Assembly: GCF_016722765.1 (NCBI RefSeq)
Contig: NZ_JAEQND010000006.1
Location: 186,001 to 250,000 of the forward strand
Direction: 5' to 3'
Length of the DNA stretch: 64,000 nt
From: Ramlibacter alkalitolerans
GTDB taxonomy: Bacteria > Pseudomonadota > Gammaproteobacteria > Burkholderiales > Burkholderiaceae_C
Position numbers and translations under genes: made by a program. Below, one piece after another: positions 20,980-30,301 of the stretch (position 1 is its first letter; the number at the start of each line of letters is the position of its first letter). A model generated the notes under the pieces. It was not told the DNA's origin. It saw only the letters and a program-made list of their open reading frames with translations, and made no database searches.

Positions 20980-21053
20980 CGTCACCCCCGCGTAGGCGGG
21001 GGCCCAGAGCCGCCGCGCAGCGGCGGTGGATTCCCGCCTGCGCGGGAATGACG
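20980..21053. repeat. Dispersed palindrome, family 3, copy 2
   Basis: CGTCACCCCCGCGTAGGCGG on the left and ATTCCCGCCTGCGCGGGAAT followed by GACG on the right; inverted relative to the copy at 15482-15554. Lies between the second pirin and dnaE. Confidence 0.88.
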
Positions 21054-21067
21054 TCGGCCAGGTTTCC

Positions 21068-21080
21068 TAAAATGGCCCCA
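21068..21080 (+). promoter_or_regulatory. Candidate -10 element giving a leaderless dnaE transcript
   Basis: TAAAAT at 21068-21073, then six bases to the dnaE ATG at 21080, with no ribosome-binding site between. Transcription would start at or near the ATG. No good -35 hexamer is visible because the family 3 repeat fills that position. Confidence 0.4.
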
Positions 21081-24000
21081 TGTTCGTCCACCTGCGCCTG
21101 CACACCGAATTCTCCGTCGTCGACGGCACCAACCGCATCGACGAGATCGTGAAGGCGGCGGCCGCGGATGCGCAGCCCGCCCTGGCCATCACCGACCTGA
21201 ACAACATGTTCGGGGCGATCAAGTTCTACAAGGAAGGCCGCGGCAAGGGCGTCAAGCCCGTGGTCGGTTGCGAGCTGATGCTGCAGGGCCTCGGCCCCGA
21301 CGCCCAGGCGGTCTCGCGCGCCATCGTGCTGGTCCAGAACCACCAGGGCTACCTGAACCTGTGCGAGATCCTCGCCCGTGCCTGGACCGTCAACGTGGTG
21401 CGCGCCCAGGCCGTGGCGAAGCTGGAATGGCTGCAGGAGCTCAATGCGGGCCTGATCCTGCTGTCCGGTGCGCAGGCCGGCGCCATCGGCCAGGCGCTGC
21501 TGCAGGGCGACGAGAGCCGCGCCGGGGAACTCGCGCTGCAGCTCGCCGGCATTTTCCCGCACCGCTTCTACCTGGAACTGCAGCGTGCCGGCCGCCCCGA
21601 GGACGAGCCGCACGTGGCCGCCGCCGTCCAACTGGCCGCCCGCCTGAAGCTGCCCGTGGTCGCCACGCACCCGGTGCAGTTCACGAAGGAAGACGACTAC
21701 GAGGCGCACGAGGCGCGCGTCTGCATCTCGGAAGGCGAGATCCTCGGCAACCCGCGCCGGGTGCGCCGCTTCACGCGCGAGCAGTACTTCAAGACCCAGG
21801 CGCAGATGGAGGCGCTGTTCGAGGACATCCCCTCGGCGATCACCAACACGCTGGAGATCGCGCGCCGCTGCAACCTGGTGCTGGAACTGGGCAAGCCGCG
21901 GCTGCCCAACTTCCCCACGCCCAACGGCATGCCGATCGAGGAGTACTTCCGTTACGCCTCGCACGAGGGCCTGAACGAGCGCCTTGCGCATCTGTTCGCC
22001 GACGAGGCTGAGCGCGAGAAGCAGCGGCCGCGCTACGAGGAGCGGCTGGAGTTCGAGCTCGAGATCATCCTGAAGATGGGGTTCCCGGGCTACTTCCTGA
22101 TCGTGGGCGACTTCATCAACTGGGCCAAGAACCATGGCTGCCCGGTCGGTCCGGGCCGCGGCTCCGGCGCCGGCTCGCTGGTCGCGTACGCGCTGAAGAT
22201 CACCGACCTCGACCCGCTGCAGTACAGCCTGCTGTTCGAGCGCTTCCTGAACCCGGAACGCGTGTCGATGCCCGACTTCGACATCGACTTCTGCCAGGGC
22301 AACCGCGACCGCGTGATCGAGTACGTGAAGGAGAAGTACGGCCGCGACGCCGTGTCGCAGATCGCCACCTTCGGCACGATGGCCGCGCGCGCCGCGGTGC
22401 GCGACGTCGGCCGCGTGCTGGACATGAGCTACACCTTCTGCGACGGCATCAGCAAGCTGATCCCGAACAAGCCCGGCACGCACATCACGATCGCCGACGC
22501 GCTGGAGCAGGAGCCGATCCTCAAGGAACGCTACGAGCGCGAGGAGGAAGTGCGCACGCTGCTGGACCTGGCGCAGAAGCTCGAAGGCATGACGCGCAAC
22601 GTCGGCATGCACGCCGGCGGCGTGCTGATCGCGCCCGGCAAGCTCACCGACTTCACGCCGCTGTACCAGCAGCCTGGCAGCGATTCCGCGGTGAGCCAGT
22701 ACGACAAGGACGACGTGGAGGCCGCCGGCCTGGTCAAGTTCGACTTCCTGGGCCTCGCCACGCTCACCATCCTGGAACTGGCGCGCGAATTCATCGTGCG
22801 GCGCCATCCGAGCCGGCAGGACTTCAGCTTCGAGACCGTGCCGCTGGACGACGCGCGCACCTACAAGCTGTTCACCGACGGCAAGACCGAAGCCGTGTTC
22901 CAGTTCGAATCGCGCGGCATGCAGGGCATGTTGCGCGACGCCAAGCCGTCGCGGCTGGAAGACCTGATCGCGCTGAACGCGCTGTACCGCCCGGGCCCGA
23001 TGGACCTGATCCCCAGCTTCGTGGCCCGCAAGCACGGGCGCGAGACGGTGGAGTACCCGCATCCCGCGGTGGCGGAGATGCTCAGCGAGACCTACGGCAT
23101 CATGGTCTACCAGGAACAGGTGATGCAGACGGCGCAGATCCTGGGCGGCTATTCGCTCGGTGGCGCGGACCTGCTGCGCCGGGCCATGGGCAAGAAGAAG
23201 GCCGAGGAGATGGCCGTGCACCGGGAGCGGTTCCGCGAGGGCGCGAACAAGACGCACGGCATCCCCCAGGACAAGGCCGACGAGATCTTCGACCTGATGG
23301 AGAAGTTCGCGGGCTACGGCTTCAACAAGTCGCACGCCGCCGCGTACTCGCTGCTGGCGTACCACACGGGCTGGCTGAAGGTCCATTTCACGGCGGAGTT
23401 CTACTGCGCCAACATGACCATCGAAATGGACAACACCGACAAGCTGAAGGTGTTGCACGAGGACGCGGTCAAGAACTTCGGCATGACCTTCGAGCCACCG
23501 GACGTCAACCGCGGTGCCTGGCGCTTCGAGCCGATCTCGGACAAGGTGATCCGCTACGGCCTGGGCGCGATCAAGGGCACGGGCCAGTCGGCGATCGAGG
23601 CGATCGTGGCGGCGCGCGAGGAGGGCGGGGCTTTCAAGAGCCTGTACGACTTCTGCTGCCGTGTGGACCGCTCGCGCATCAACAAGCGCACGGTGGAAGC
23701 GCTGATCAAGGCCGGTGCCTTCGACTGTTTGACGCTCCATCGCGCCTCGCTGGTGGCGACCATCGACCGCGCGTACGAGTTCGCCGCGGCGCAGGAAGCC
23801 AACGCCAACCAGGGCGGCCTGTTCGACATGGGCGACACGCACGGCGCGAGTCACCAGGAGCCGGACCTGGTGGAGGCCACGCCCTGGGGCGTGAAGGAGC
23901 GCCTGTCGCAGGAAAAGACGGCGATCGGCTTCTACCTCTCGGGCCACCTGTTCGACGAAGTGGAGCGCGAGGTGCGCCGATTCTGCCGCCGCAGGATCGA

Positions 24001-24544
24001 GGAACTGGTGGACACGCGCGACATCCTGATGCTGGCGGGCATCGTGACGGACCTGCGCATCATCAACGGCCAGCGCGGCAAGCTGGCGCTGTTCAAGCTG
24101 GATGACAAGAGCGACACGATCGAGGCCGCCGCCGACGAATCGGTGTTCAACTCGCACAAGGCGTGGTTCAAGGACGACGAGCTGATCGTGGTGCAGGCCA
24201 AGCTGCAGCCCGATCGCTTCTCCGGCGGCTTCCGCCTGAACATCCAGCAGATCTGGGACCTGGCGACGGCGCGCTGCCGCTTCGGCAAGTACCTGAAGGT
24301 GGCCGTCAACGGCGCGGTGCCGGACATCCAGCGCCTGGTGCGCGACTTCCCGCCCAGGCGGGAGATGACGGAGCAGGGCGAACTGGTGCGCGGCTTGCCG
24401 GTGCGGCTGGAAGTGCTGCGCGAGCAGGCGCGGGCCGAGCTGCAACTGGGCGAACAGGCGAAGTTCTTCCCGACCGACGCCGCGCTCGCCAGCTGGATGG
24501 CCCAGGCCTACCAGGGCCAGGCGCAGGTGGTGTACGAGGGTTGA
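21080..24544 (+). CDS. dnaE: DNA polymerase III subunit alpha
   Basis: Replicative polymerase, catalytic subunit. 1154 residues, close to E. coli DnaE (1160). N-terminal PHP domain MFVHLRLHTEFSVVDG; the catalytic aspartates lie in RVSMPDFDIDFCQGNRDR and the preceding GPGRGSGAGSLVAYAL, with a third acidic residue further on in the palm; thumb/fingers LYRPGPMDLIPSFVARKHG; helix-hairpin-helix and an OB fold near the C-terminus. ATG 21080 starts the conserved PHP motif, so no upstream extension is needed. Flanked by dispersed palindromes on both sides. Confidence 0.97.
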   Translation: MFVHLRLHTEFSVVDGTNRIDEIVKAAAADAQPALAITDLNNMFGAIKFYKEGRGKGVKPVVGCELMLQGLGPDAQAVSRAIVLVQNHQGYLNLCEILARAWTVNVVRAQAVAKLEWLQELNAGLILLSGAQAGAIGQALLQGDESRAGELALQLAGIFPHRFYLELQRAGRPEDEPHVAAAVQLAARLKLPVVATHPVQFTKEDDYEAHEARVCISEGEILGNPRRVRRFTREQYFKTQAQMEALFEDIPSAITNTLEIARRCNLVLELGKPRLPNFPTPNGMPIEEYFRYASHEGLNERLAHLFADEAEREKQRPRYEERLEFELEIILKMGFPGYFLIVGDFINWAKNHGCPVGPGRGSGAGSLVAYALKITDLDPLQYSLLFERFLNPERVSMPDFDIDFCQGNRDRVIEYVKEKYGRDAVSQIATFGTMAARAAVRDVGRVLDMSYTFCDGISKLIPNKPGTHITIADALEQEPILKERYEREEEVRTLLDLAQKLEGMTRNVGMHAGGVLIAPGKLTDFTPLYQQPGSDSAVSQYDKDDVEAAGLVKFDFLGLATLTILELAREFIVRRHPSRQDFSFETVPLDDARTYKLFTDGKTEAVFQFESRGMQGMLRDAKPSRLEDLIALNALYRPGPMDLIPSFVARKHGRETVEYPHPAVAEMLSETYGIMVYQEQVMQTAQILGGYSLGGADLLRRAMGKKKAEEMAVHRERFREGANKTHGIPQDKADEIFDLMEKFAGYGFNKSHAAAYSLLAYHTGWLKVHFTAEFYCANMTIEMDNTDKLKVLHEDAVKNFGMTFEPPDVNRGAWRFEPISDKVIRYGLGAIKGTGQSAIEAIVAAREEGGAFKSLYDFCCRVDRSRINKRTVEALIKAGAFDCLTLHRASLVATIDRAYEFAAAQEANANQGGLFDMGDTHGASHQEPDLVEATPWGVKERLSQEKTAIGFYLSGHLFDEVEREVRRFCRRRIEELVDTRDILMLAGIVTDLRIINGQRGKLALFKLDDKSDTIEAAADESVFNSHKAWFKDDELIVVQAKLQPDRFSGGFRLNIQQIWDLATARCRFGKYLKVAVNGAVPDIQRLVRDFPPRREMTEQGELVRGLPVRLEVLREQARAELQLGEQAKFFPTDAALASWMAQAYQGQAQVVYEG

Positions 24545-24546
24545 GA

Positions 24547-24687
24547 AACCGGAGAACCGAACGCAAAAGCCGCAAAAAAGATCGCAAAGGACGCAAAAAA
24601 GAGCATTGAAGGAAGACTTGTCTCCTTTCGCGGCTTTCGCGTAACCTTTGCGGCCTTTGCGTTCGGTTGTCCGTCTTCCGGTTCTCC
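24547..24687. repeat. Imperfect inverted repeat rich in CGCAAAG, family 4
   Basis: The left part has GGAGAACCGAACGCAAAAGC and runs of CGCAAAG/CGCAAAA; the right part has the complement (CTTTGCGGCCTTTGCGTTCG, then CTTCCGGTTCTCC). It fills the whole gap between the convergent dnaE and TauD-like genes. It is much more AT-rich than the surroundings and could form one long hairpin acting as a terminator on both strands. Confidence 0.75.
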
Positions 24688-24690
24688 CCC

Positions 24691-25404
24691 CTAAGCGGCT
24701 TCCGTCTCGATCGGCGCCGCGAGCGTGTAGCGGCCCTGGATGCGCGCGCGCTGCAGTTTGCGCACGCTGCCCGCGGGCACCGCGTCGTGGCGGTGCATCA
24801 CGGTGAGGTTGTTCCACAGCACGATGTCGCCCGGCTGCCAGCGGTGGCACAGGCTCACCGCATCGGCCGTGCCATAGCTCCAGGCGATGTTCAATAGCCG
24901 CTCGGATTCGGCCTGCGGCACTTCCATGATCCGCGCATCCCGCCGCGTGCCCAGGAACAGCGAGTGCTCGCCTGTCTCCGGCTGCATGATCACCATGGGA
25001 TGGGCGTGCGGCCCGTGCTGGATGGCGAGCCAGCGCAGGCGCGCCACCAGGTCCGGCGCGATCAGGCGCAGGGCGGCAGGCAGGCAGGCGAACCAGGTCG
25101 CGCCGCCGCTTTCCGGCGCCTTGCACGCGTGCAGCAGGCAGGCGAAGGCAGGGCGTTCGGCCCACGCGAGTTCGACGCCCCAGGACGATTCCGCGGCGCC
25201 CAGGTCCGGCAGCGGGTCGACCTGCCCGAAGCGCGCGGCGAAGGCCTCGAAGCCGGGACGGTCCAGGCCGTGGCCACGCAAGACCAGCAGGTGCTGCCGC
25301 TGCCACAAGGCATAGAGCTGGCGGAAACCCGCGGCATCGAGACCGGCGAGGGGGATGCCTTCCAGCAGGGCGCCAAAAGCGGGCGAGAGGGGTTCGTGGA
25401 GCAT
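24691..25404 (-). CDS. TauD/TfdA-fold protein lacking the proximal iron ligands
   Basis: A 237-residue protein with the overall TauD-family layout: LYALWQRQHLLVLRGHGLD at the N-terminus, APESGGATWF, the HPMVIMQPETGEHSLFLG core, and PGDIVLWNNLTVMHRHDAVP followed by RKLQRARIQG, which keep the distal His (204) and the 2-oxoglutarate Arg. The usual WHxD motif is replaced by WGVE (75-78), so two of three iron ligands are changed. ATG 25404 follows GAGGAAA. It may be a non-catalytic or metal-altered relative; no substrate can be named. Confidence 0.8.
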   Translation of the reverse strand: MLHEPLSPAFGALLEGIPLAGLDAAGFRQLYALWQRQHLLVLRGHGLDRPGFEAFAARFGQVDPLPDLGAAESSWGVELAWAERPAFACLLHACKAPESGGATWFACLPAALRLIAPDLVARLRWLAIQHGPHAHPMVIMQPETGEHSLFLGTRRDARIMEVPQAESERLLNIAWSYGTADAVSLCHRWQPGDIVLWNNLTVMHRHDAVPAGSVRKLQRARIQGRYTLAAPIETEAA

Positions 25405-25519
25405 GCGTTTCCTCGGGGGCGCGTCGAGCTGCGCGCTTGGTGCCAGTGTTGGCGAGATCGGCGACCCTGCCAAGCACGGCGGCCCGCGGCGCGCCGGCCT
25501 TACGTATCCTTGCACGCGC

Positions 25520-25607
25520 CCCTGTCAGAAATGACAGGGCGCTCCGCGACCGGCTTTCAGAGGGAGGTCCGCCGCTTGCCCGGCCCGCACCCTGTCAGAT
25601 CTGACAG
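25520..25607. promoter_or_regulatory. Twin TGTCA-N4-TGACA palindromes upstream of the TauD-like gene
   Basis: CCCTGTCAGAAATGACAGGG at 25520-25539 and CTGTCAGATCTGACAG at 25592-25607. Both contain TGTCA-N4-TGACA; their centres are 70 bp apart. Both are upstream of the TauD-like start at 25404 and downstream of the tolA stop. The spacing suggests two sites for one dimeric regulator. No U tract follows, so a terminator is less likely. Confidence 0.55.
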
Positions 25608-25633
25608 TGCGCCGGCGCAACGCACGCAGCGCG

Positions 25634-26542
25634 TCAGCCCTTGGGCTTGAACTCGATGACGACCGGCGAGGGCACGCGGCCATCGACGTCGCGTGGCAGG
25701 ACCTCGGTCTTGTCGAGGGCGCGCAGCACCGCATCGTCCCAGGCCTTGACGCCGCTGGACTTCTTCAGGCGGCGGCTCACGATCGTGCCGTCCGGGGCCA
25801 GGCGCACCTCGACTTCGGCTTCCGGGTTGCCGCTGACCGTGTCGGTGAAGACGATGTTGGGCCGCACGCGCGCGATGACGCGGCCGGCCCAGCCCGCCGA
25901 CGGGCCCGAGGAATGGGCCGCGGTGCCGGTGGAAGAGGGCGCGCCGGTGCCGGCCATGCCCTGCATGCGCCGCATGTTCTCCTCGCGCAGCTGCGCGAGC
26001 CGCTTGACCTCGCGCGCTTCCTTCGCCTCCTGCTCCTTGCGCTTCTTCTCTTCTTCCTTGCGCTTGGCTTCGGCGACCAGGCGCGCCTGCTCGCGCGCCT
26101 GCTCCTTCTTCTTCGCGAGTTCCTCCTCGTGCTTCTTCTTCGCCTCGAGCTTGCGCTTCTCCTCGCGTTCGCGCTGCAGTTCCTCCTGCCGCTCGCGTTC
26201 GAGCTCGCGCTTCTTCTCCCGCTCCAGCGCGATCTGCGCGTCGCGCTGCACCTGCGGGTCGGGCGCCGGTGGCGCACGGACGACCGGCGGCGGTGCCGGC
26301 ACCGGAGCGGGGGCCGGCGGCGGAGGAGGTGGCGGAGGCGGAGCGGGCGGCGCCGCTTCCTGCGGCACGGCGGCCCAGAGCTCGGCCTCCACGGCCACGT
26401 TCTGGCTTTCGCGCTGCCACTTCAGGCCGTGCGTGAGGCCGGCCACCAGCAGCGCGTGCGCGAGCACCGCCAGCGCGAAGCCGCGCCACATCGCATCCTG
26501 CTTGGGCGGCGCGAATTCGAGGCGATCGGCGGCGGTGTCCAT
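25634..26542 (-). CDS. tolA: TolA, inner-membrane linker of the Tol-Pal system
   Basis: Links TolQR proton flux in the inner membrane to the outer membrane. 302 residues: N-terminal membrane anchor (FALAVLAHALLVAGLTHGL), a Pro-rich segment at about 60-95, a long charged coiled coil (about 105-200, rich in K, E, R, A), and a globular C-terminal domain with RVRPNIVFTDTVSGNPEAEV and AWDDAVLRALDKTEVLP. ATG 26542, 7 bases after the tolR stop. Unlike the usual order, tolB and pal do not follow; the next gene is the TauD-like one. Confidence 0.93.
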   Translation of the reverse strand: MDTAADRLEFAPPKQDAMWRGFALAVLAHALLVAGLTHGLKWQRESQNVAVEAELWAAVPQEAAPPAPPPPPPPPPAPAPVPAPPPVVRAPPAPDPQVQRDAQIALEREKKRELERERQEELQREREEKRKLEAKKKHEEELAKKKEQAREQARLVAEAKRKEEEKKRKEQEAKEAREVKRLAQLREENMRRMQGMAGTGAPSSTGTAAHSSGPSAGWAGRVIARVRPNIVFTDTVSGNPEAEVEVRLAPDGTIVSRRLKKSSGVKAWDDAVLRALDKTEVLPRDVDGRVPSPVVIEFKPKG

Positions 26543-26549
26543 GGCTTGC

Positions 26550-26975
<426 letters not shown>

Positions 26976-27063
26976 CAGTGCCTTCCCGATGACGGAATGA
27001 CTCCGCACATGGCGAAGCCGTCATCGACGCCGCAGGCGAGGTCATGCGCGAAGCGCGTCATCA

Positions 27064-27756
27064 TCAATGCCCCGACGCGGACTGCGCGCCCAGGTTGCGC
27101 TGCAGGATGTTGGAGAACTCCTCGATGAAGGTCTCCAGCTTGATCGCGACGCGGTCGATGTCGCGGGCGAAGCGGTTGTACGCGACGACGGCGGGGATCG
27201 CGGCGAACAGGCCCAGCGCGGTTGCGACCAGCGCCTCGGCGATGCCGGGCGCGACCGTGGCGAGCGTGACCTGCTGCAGCGCGCCCAGCCCGGTGAAGGC
27301 ATGCATGATGCCCCACACCGTGCCGAACAGGCCGACATAGGGCGACACGGAAGCCACGGAGCCCAGGAAGGACAGGTGCGTCTCGACCACGTCGAGTTCG
27401 CGCTGGAAGCTGGCCCGCATCGCGCGCCGCGCGCCGTCCAGCAGCGTGGCGGCATCGCTGATGTGGCGCTCGCGCAGCTTCTGGTATTCGCGCATGCCGG
27501 AGGCGAAGATGCGTTCCATGGGCCCGGCCAGCTTGGCGTTCTGCGCCGCCGCCGAGAACAGGTCGTTCAGGCTGGTGCCGGACCAGAAATCGCGCTCGAA
27601 TTCGTCGTTCTTGCTGTTCACGCTGCGCAGCGCGAACAGCTTGCCGAAGATGGCGGCCCAGCTCGTGACGGAGACGATCAGCAGCAACAGCATCACCAGC
27701 TGCACGACGAGGCTGGCGCCGAGCACGAGTTGGAGGATCGACAGGTCTTGGTTCAT
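27064..27756 (-). CDS. tolQ: TolQ, proton channel component
   Basis: A 230-residue inner-membrane protein of the MotA/TolQ/ExbB family. Three membrane segments: SLVVQLVMLLLLIVSVTSWA near the N-terminus, and after a cytoplasmic loop LGSVASVSPYVGLFGTVWGI and IAEALVATALGLFAAIPAVV. The GTVWGIMHAF and ATALGLFAAIPA motifs are family hallmarks. It overlaps ybgC by ATGA, so it belongs to the long rib-nus-tol transcript. Confidence 0.95.
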   Translation of the reverse strand: MNQDLSILQLVLGASLVVQLVMLLLLIVSVTSWAAIFGKLFALRSVNSKNDEFERDFWSGTSLNDLFSAAAQNAKLAGPMERIFASGMREYQKLRERHISDAATLLDGARRAMRASFQRELDVVETHLSFLGSVASVSPYVGLFGTVWGIMHAFTGLGALQQVTLATVAPGIAEALVATALGLFAAIPAVVAYNRFARDIDRVAIKLETFIEEFSNILQRNLGAQSASGH

Positions 27757-28163
27757 TCGCGGTTGAGGATTGCCAGGAGGGCGGGCGGGATGCGGCCGGG
27801 CCGCAATGTCTTGTCGTCGACCCAGCCGATGCGGATCGTGCCTTCGGCCAGCAGCGTGTCGTCGCGCCGCGCCTGCTGCCCGATTATCAGAGACGCTTTG
27901 CCAACGCTCTTCAACTCGGCCGTAACAAGAAGTTCGTCATCGAGCCTGGACGGCGCCAGGTAACGCACGGAAGTTTCGCCCACGATGAAGATGCCGCCCG
28001 CGCTCGCGCGCAGCGCGCCTTGCGAGATGCCCAGCGAACGCAGCCACTCGGTGCGGGCGCGCTCGAAGAACTTGAGGTAATTGGCGTAGAACACGATGCC
28101 GCCCGCATCGGTATCTTCCCAGTAGACGCGGACCGGCCAGGCAAAGACCTGGTGGGCGCTCAT
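27753..28163 (-). CDS. ybgC: YbgC-type acyl-CoA thioesterase of the Tol-Pal operon
   Basis: A 136-residue hotdog-fold protein. VRVYWEDTDAGGIVFYANYL holds the catalytic Asp and the ANY helix motif of 4-hydroxybenzoyl-CoA thioesterase-like YbgC. It precedes tolQ as in most proteobacteria. It overlaps both the aminotransferase and tolQ by 4 bases. Confidence 0.93.
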   Translation of the reverse strand: MSAHQVFAWPVRVYWEDTDAGGIVFYANYLKFFERARTEWLRSLGISQGALRASAGGIFIVGETSVRYLAPSRLDDELLVTAELKSVGKASLIIGQQARRDDTLLAEGTIRIGWVDDKTLRPGRIPPALLAILNRE

Positions 28164-29344
28164 TCGAGCAGGCCCTTCAGCCGGGCCGCCGCTTCCTGCA
28201 GCTGCGCCATCGAATTGGCAGTGGAAAAGCGGATGAAGCGCCCGGTGTCCGCATGGCCGAAGTCGCGGCCCGGCGTCACGGCGACGTGGGCCCGGCGCAT
28301 CACCTCGAAGGCGAAGTCCCAGCTGCCCTGCACGCCGAGGTGCCGCGCGGCCGCCTCACAGTCGGCCCACGCGTAGAAGGCGCCATCGGGCACCACCGGA
28401 ACGGCCAGCCCCATCGCCTGCAGCTGCGGGATGAACCAGTCGCGGCGGGCCCGGAACTCGGCGCGCCGGCGCTCGTATTCGGCCAGGCTCTCGGGCTCGA
28501 AGCAGGCCAGCGCCGCGTGCTGCGCCACGGTGCTGGGGCAGATGAACAGGTTCTGCGCCAGGCGTTCGAGCGGCGCGACCAGCACCTCCGGCACCACCAG
28601 CCAGCCGAGGCGCCAGCCGGTCATGTTGAAGTACTTGGAGAAGCTGTTGATGCTGATCACCTGGTCGTCGAGCGCCAGGGCCGTGTGGCCGAAGGTGTCG
28701 TCGTGCGACAGGCCCAGGTAGATCTCGTCCAGCAGCGTGATGCCGCCCTGGGCCTTCACGAAGCCGTGGATGCGGCGCAGTTCGTCGGGATGGATCGAGG
28801 TGCCGGTGGGGTTCGACGGCGATGCGAGCAGCACGCCGCGGGTGCGCGGACCCCAGTGCTCTTCGACCTTGGCGGCGCTGAGCTGGTAGCGCTCGGCCGC
28901 CGTGGTGGGGATCAGCACCGCGTCGCCTTCGGCGGCGCTCACGAAGTGCCGGTTGCACGGATAGCTCGGATCCGGCATCAGGATCTCGTCGCCGGCCTCG
29001 ATCAGCGCCAGGCAGGCCAGTTGCAAGGCCGCGGAGGCGCCCGCCGTCACCACGATGCGGCTGGCCGGCACGGTCACGCCGAAGCGCGTGCGGTACCAGC
29101 CGCTGATGCGCTCGCGCAGCGCGTGCAGGCCGGTGGCGTCGGTGTACTGCGTGCGGCCGTCGCGGATCGCCCTTTCCGCCGCTTCCTGCACCAGCGGCGG
29201 CGCGGTGAAGTCCGGTTCGCCGATGTTCAGGAAGATCATGGGGCTCGCGCTGCGCGCCACTTCGCGCGCGAGCTGCGAGGCGGCCTTGGCCACCTCCATC
29301 ACGTAGAACGGTTCGATGCGCTCGGCGCGCTTCGAAATCCTCAT
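28160..29344 (-). CDS. Pyridoxal phosphate-dependent aminotransferase, class I/II
   Basis: A 394-residue fold type I aminotransferase of the AspC/AlaT group. [66 protein letters not shown], and the PLP lysine in [18 protein letters not shown]. The C-terminal [10 protein letters not shown] includes the substrate carboxylate Arg. Substrate cannot be fixed from sequence. It is locked into the operon by 4-base overlaps with nusB before it and ybgC after it. Confidence 0.9.
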   Translation of the reverse strand: MRISKRAERIEPFYVMEVAKAASQLAREVARSASPMIFLNIGEPDFTAPPLVQEAAERAIRDGRTQYTDATGLHALRERISGWYRTRFGVTVPASRIVVTAGASAALQLACLALIEAGDEILMPDPSYPCNRHFVSAAEGDAVLIPTTAAERYQLSAAKVEEHWGPRTRGVLLASPSNPTGTSIHPDELRRIHGFVKAQGGITLLDEIYLGLSHDDTFGHTALALDDQVISINSFSKYFNMTGWRLGWLVVPEVLVAPLERLAQNLFICPSTVAQHAALACFEPESLAEYERRRAEFRARRDWFIPQLQAMGLAVPVVPDGAFYAWADCEAAARHLGVQGSWDFAFEVMRRAHVAVTPGRDFGHADTGRFIRFSTANSMAQLQEAAARLKGLLE

Positions 29345-29820
29345 GGCCTCGCCTTGCCGGTGGCGCGGTCCGCTTCCACTTCCAGCGAACGCAGCTGCGG
29401 CGCGAGTCCGTTGAGCACGCCGTTGACGTACTTGTGGCCGTCGGTGCCGCCGAACTCCTTGGCCAGTTCGATGCATTCGTTGAGCACGACGCGCCAGGGC
29501 ACGTCGGGCGCATGCAGGAACTCGTAGGTGCCGATCCACATCACCGCATGCTCGATGGGCGAGATCTCCTCCAGCCGGCGATCGAGCAGGGGCAGGATCA
29601 GCGCGTCGAGCTGGGCGGCCTCGCGGATGCAGCCGTGCAGCAGGGCGTCGTAGTGCACCGCGTCGGCCTTGTGGAAGCCGGAGAGGCCGCGGGTGAACTG
29701 GTCGATCGACTCGGCGTCCTGCTTGCCCACCAGGTGCTGGTAGAGCGCCTGCACCGCGAATTCGCGGGCGCGGCTGCGCGGCGGCTTGGTCGACGTCTTG
29801 CGAGCGGGCGTGGCGGTCAT
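29341..29820 (-). CDS. nusB: Transcription antitermination factor NusB
   Basis: A 159-residue RNA-binding protein that with NusE/S10 assembles on boxA of rRNA operons. An all-helical domain with [15 protein letters not shown] at the N-terminus, [19 protein letters not shown], and [20 protein letters not shown] with [10 protein letters not shown], all conserved. It overlaps ribH by ATGA; ribH-nusB is a common pair. About 30 residues longer than E. coli NusB, with a basic N-terminal extension. Confidence 0.95.
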   Translation of the reverse strand: MTATPARKTSTKPPRSRAREFAVQALYQHLVGKQDAESIDQFTRGLSGFHKADAVHYDALLHGCIREAAQLDALILPLLDRRLEEISPIEHAVMWIGTYEFLHAPDVPWRVVLNECIELAKEFGGTDGHKYVNGVLNGLAPQLRSLEVEADRATGKARP

Positions 29821-30281
29821 CCGAGCTCGTCCACCAGATTGGCCATCTCGATGGCGACCAGCGCCGCGTCGCGGCCCTTCTCGACCTGCCGCGCGAGCGC
29901 CTGTTCCATGTTCTCGGTGGTGAGGATCGCGTTGGCGACCGGCAGCTGGTAGTCCAGCGCCACGCGCGTCACGCCGGCGGCCGATTCGTTCGACACCAGC
30001 TCGAAGTGGTAGGTCTCGCCGCGGATCACGCAGCCCAGCGCCACCAGGGCGTCGTAGCCGCCCTTCTCGGCCATGGCCTGCAGGGCGATCGGCACCTCCA
30101 GGGCACCGGGGACCAGCACGTGGTCGATGTTCTTCTCCTGCACGCCGCGCGCGATCAGTTCGTTGCGGCAGGCCTTCGCCAGCGCGTCGGTCACGCCCTG
30201 GTTGAAGCGCGCCTGCACGATGCCGATGACCAGTTCCTTGCCGTCCAGCCGGTCGGCCGTGCCCTTGTCTGCACCAAACAT
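29817..30281 (-). CDS. ribH: 6,7-dimethyl-8-ribityllumazine synthase
   Basis: Condenses the pyrimidine intermediate with 3,4-dihydroxy-2-butanone 4-phosphate. 154 residues, standard length. [57 protein letters not shown] (conserved His in the active site), and [20 protein letters not shown] 30281 lies 20 bases after the ribB(X) stop codon. Confidence 0.96.
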   Translation of the reverse strand: MFGADKGTADRLDGKELVIGIVQARFNQGVTDALAKACRNELIARGVQEKNIDHVLVPGALEVPIALQAMAEKGGYDALVALGCVIRGETYHFELVSNESAAGVTRVALDYQLPVANAILTTENMEQALARQVEKGRDAALVAIEMANLVDELG

Positions 30282-30301
30282 GGAAACCCTCGAAAAACGT
30301 T

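Noticed and set aside
20669-25477. A 1602-codon open frame antisense to dnaE
   Set aside because: Low-complexity translation typical of an antisense frame in GC-rich DNA; dnaE is certain.
26987-27026. CGATGACGG ... CCGTCATCG inverted repeat between tolQ and tolR
   Set aside because: Nine-base arms with a 22-base loop and no U tract; could be chance in an operon gap, so I do not list it as a site.
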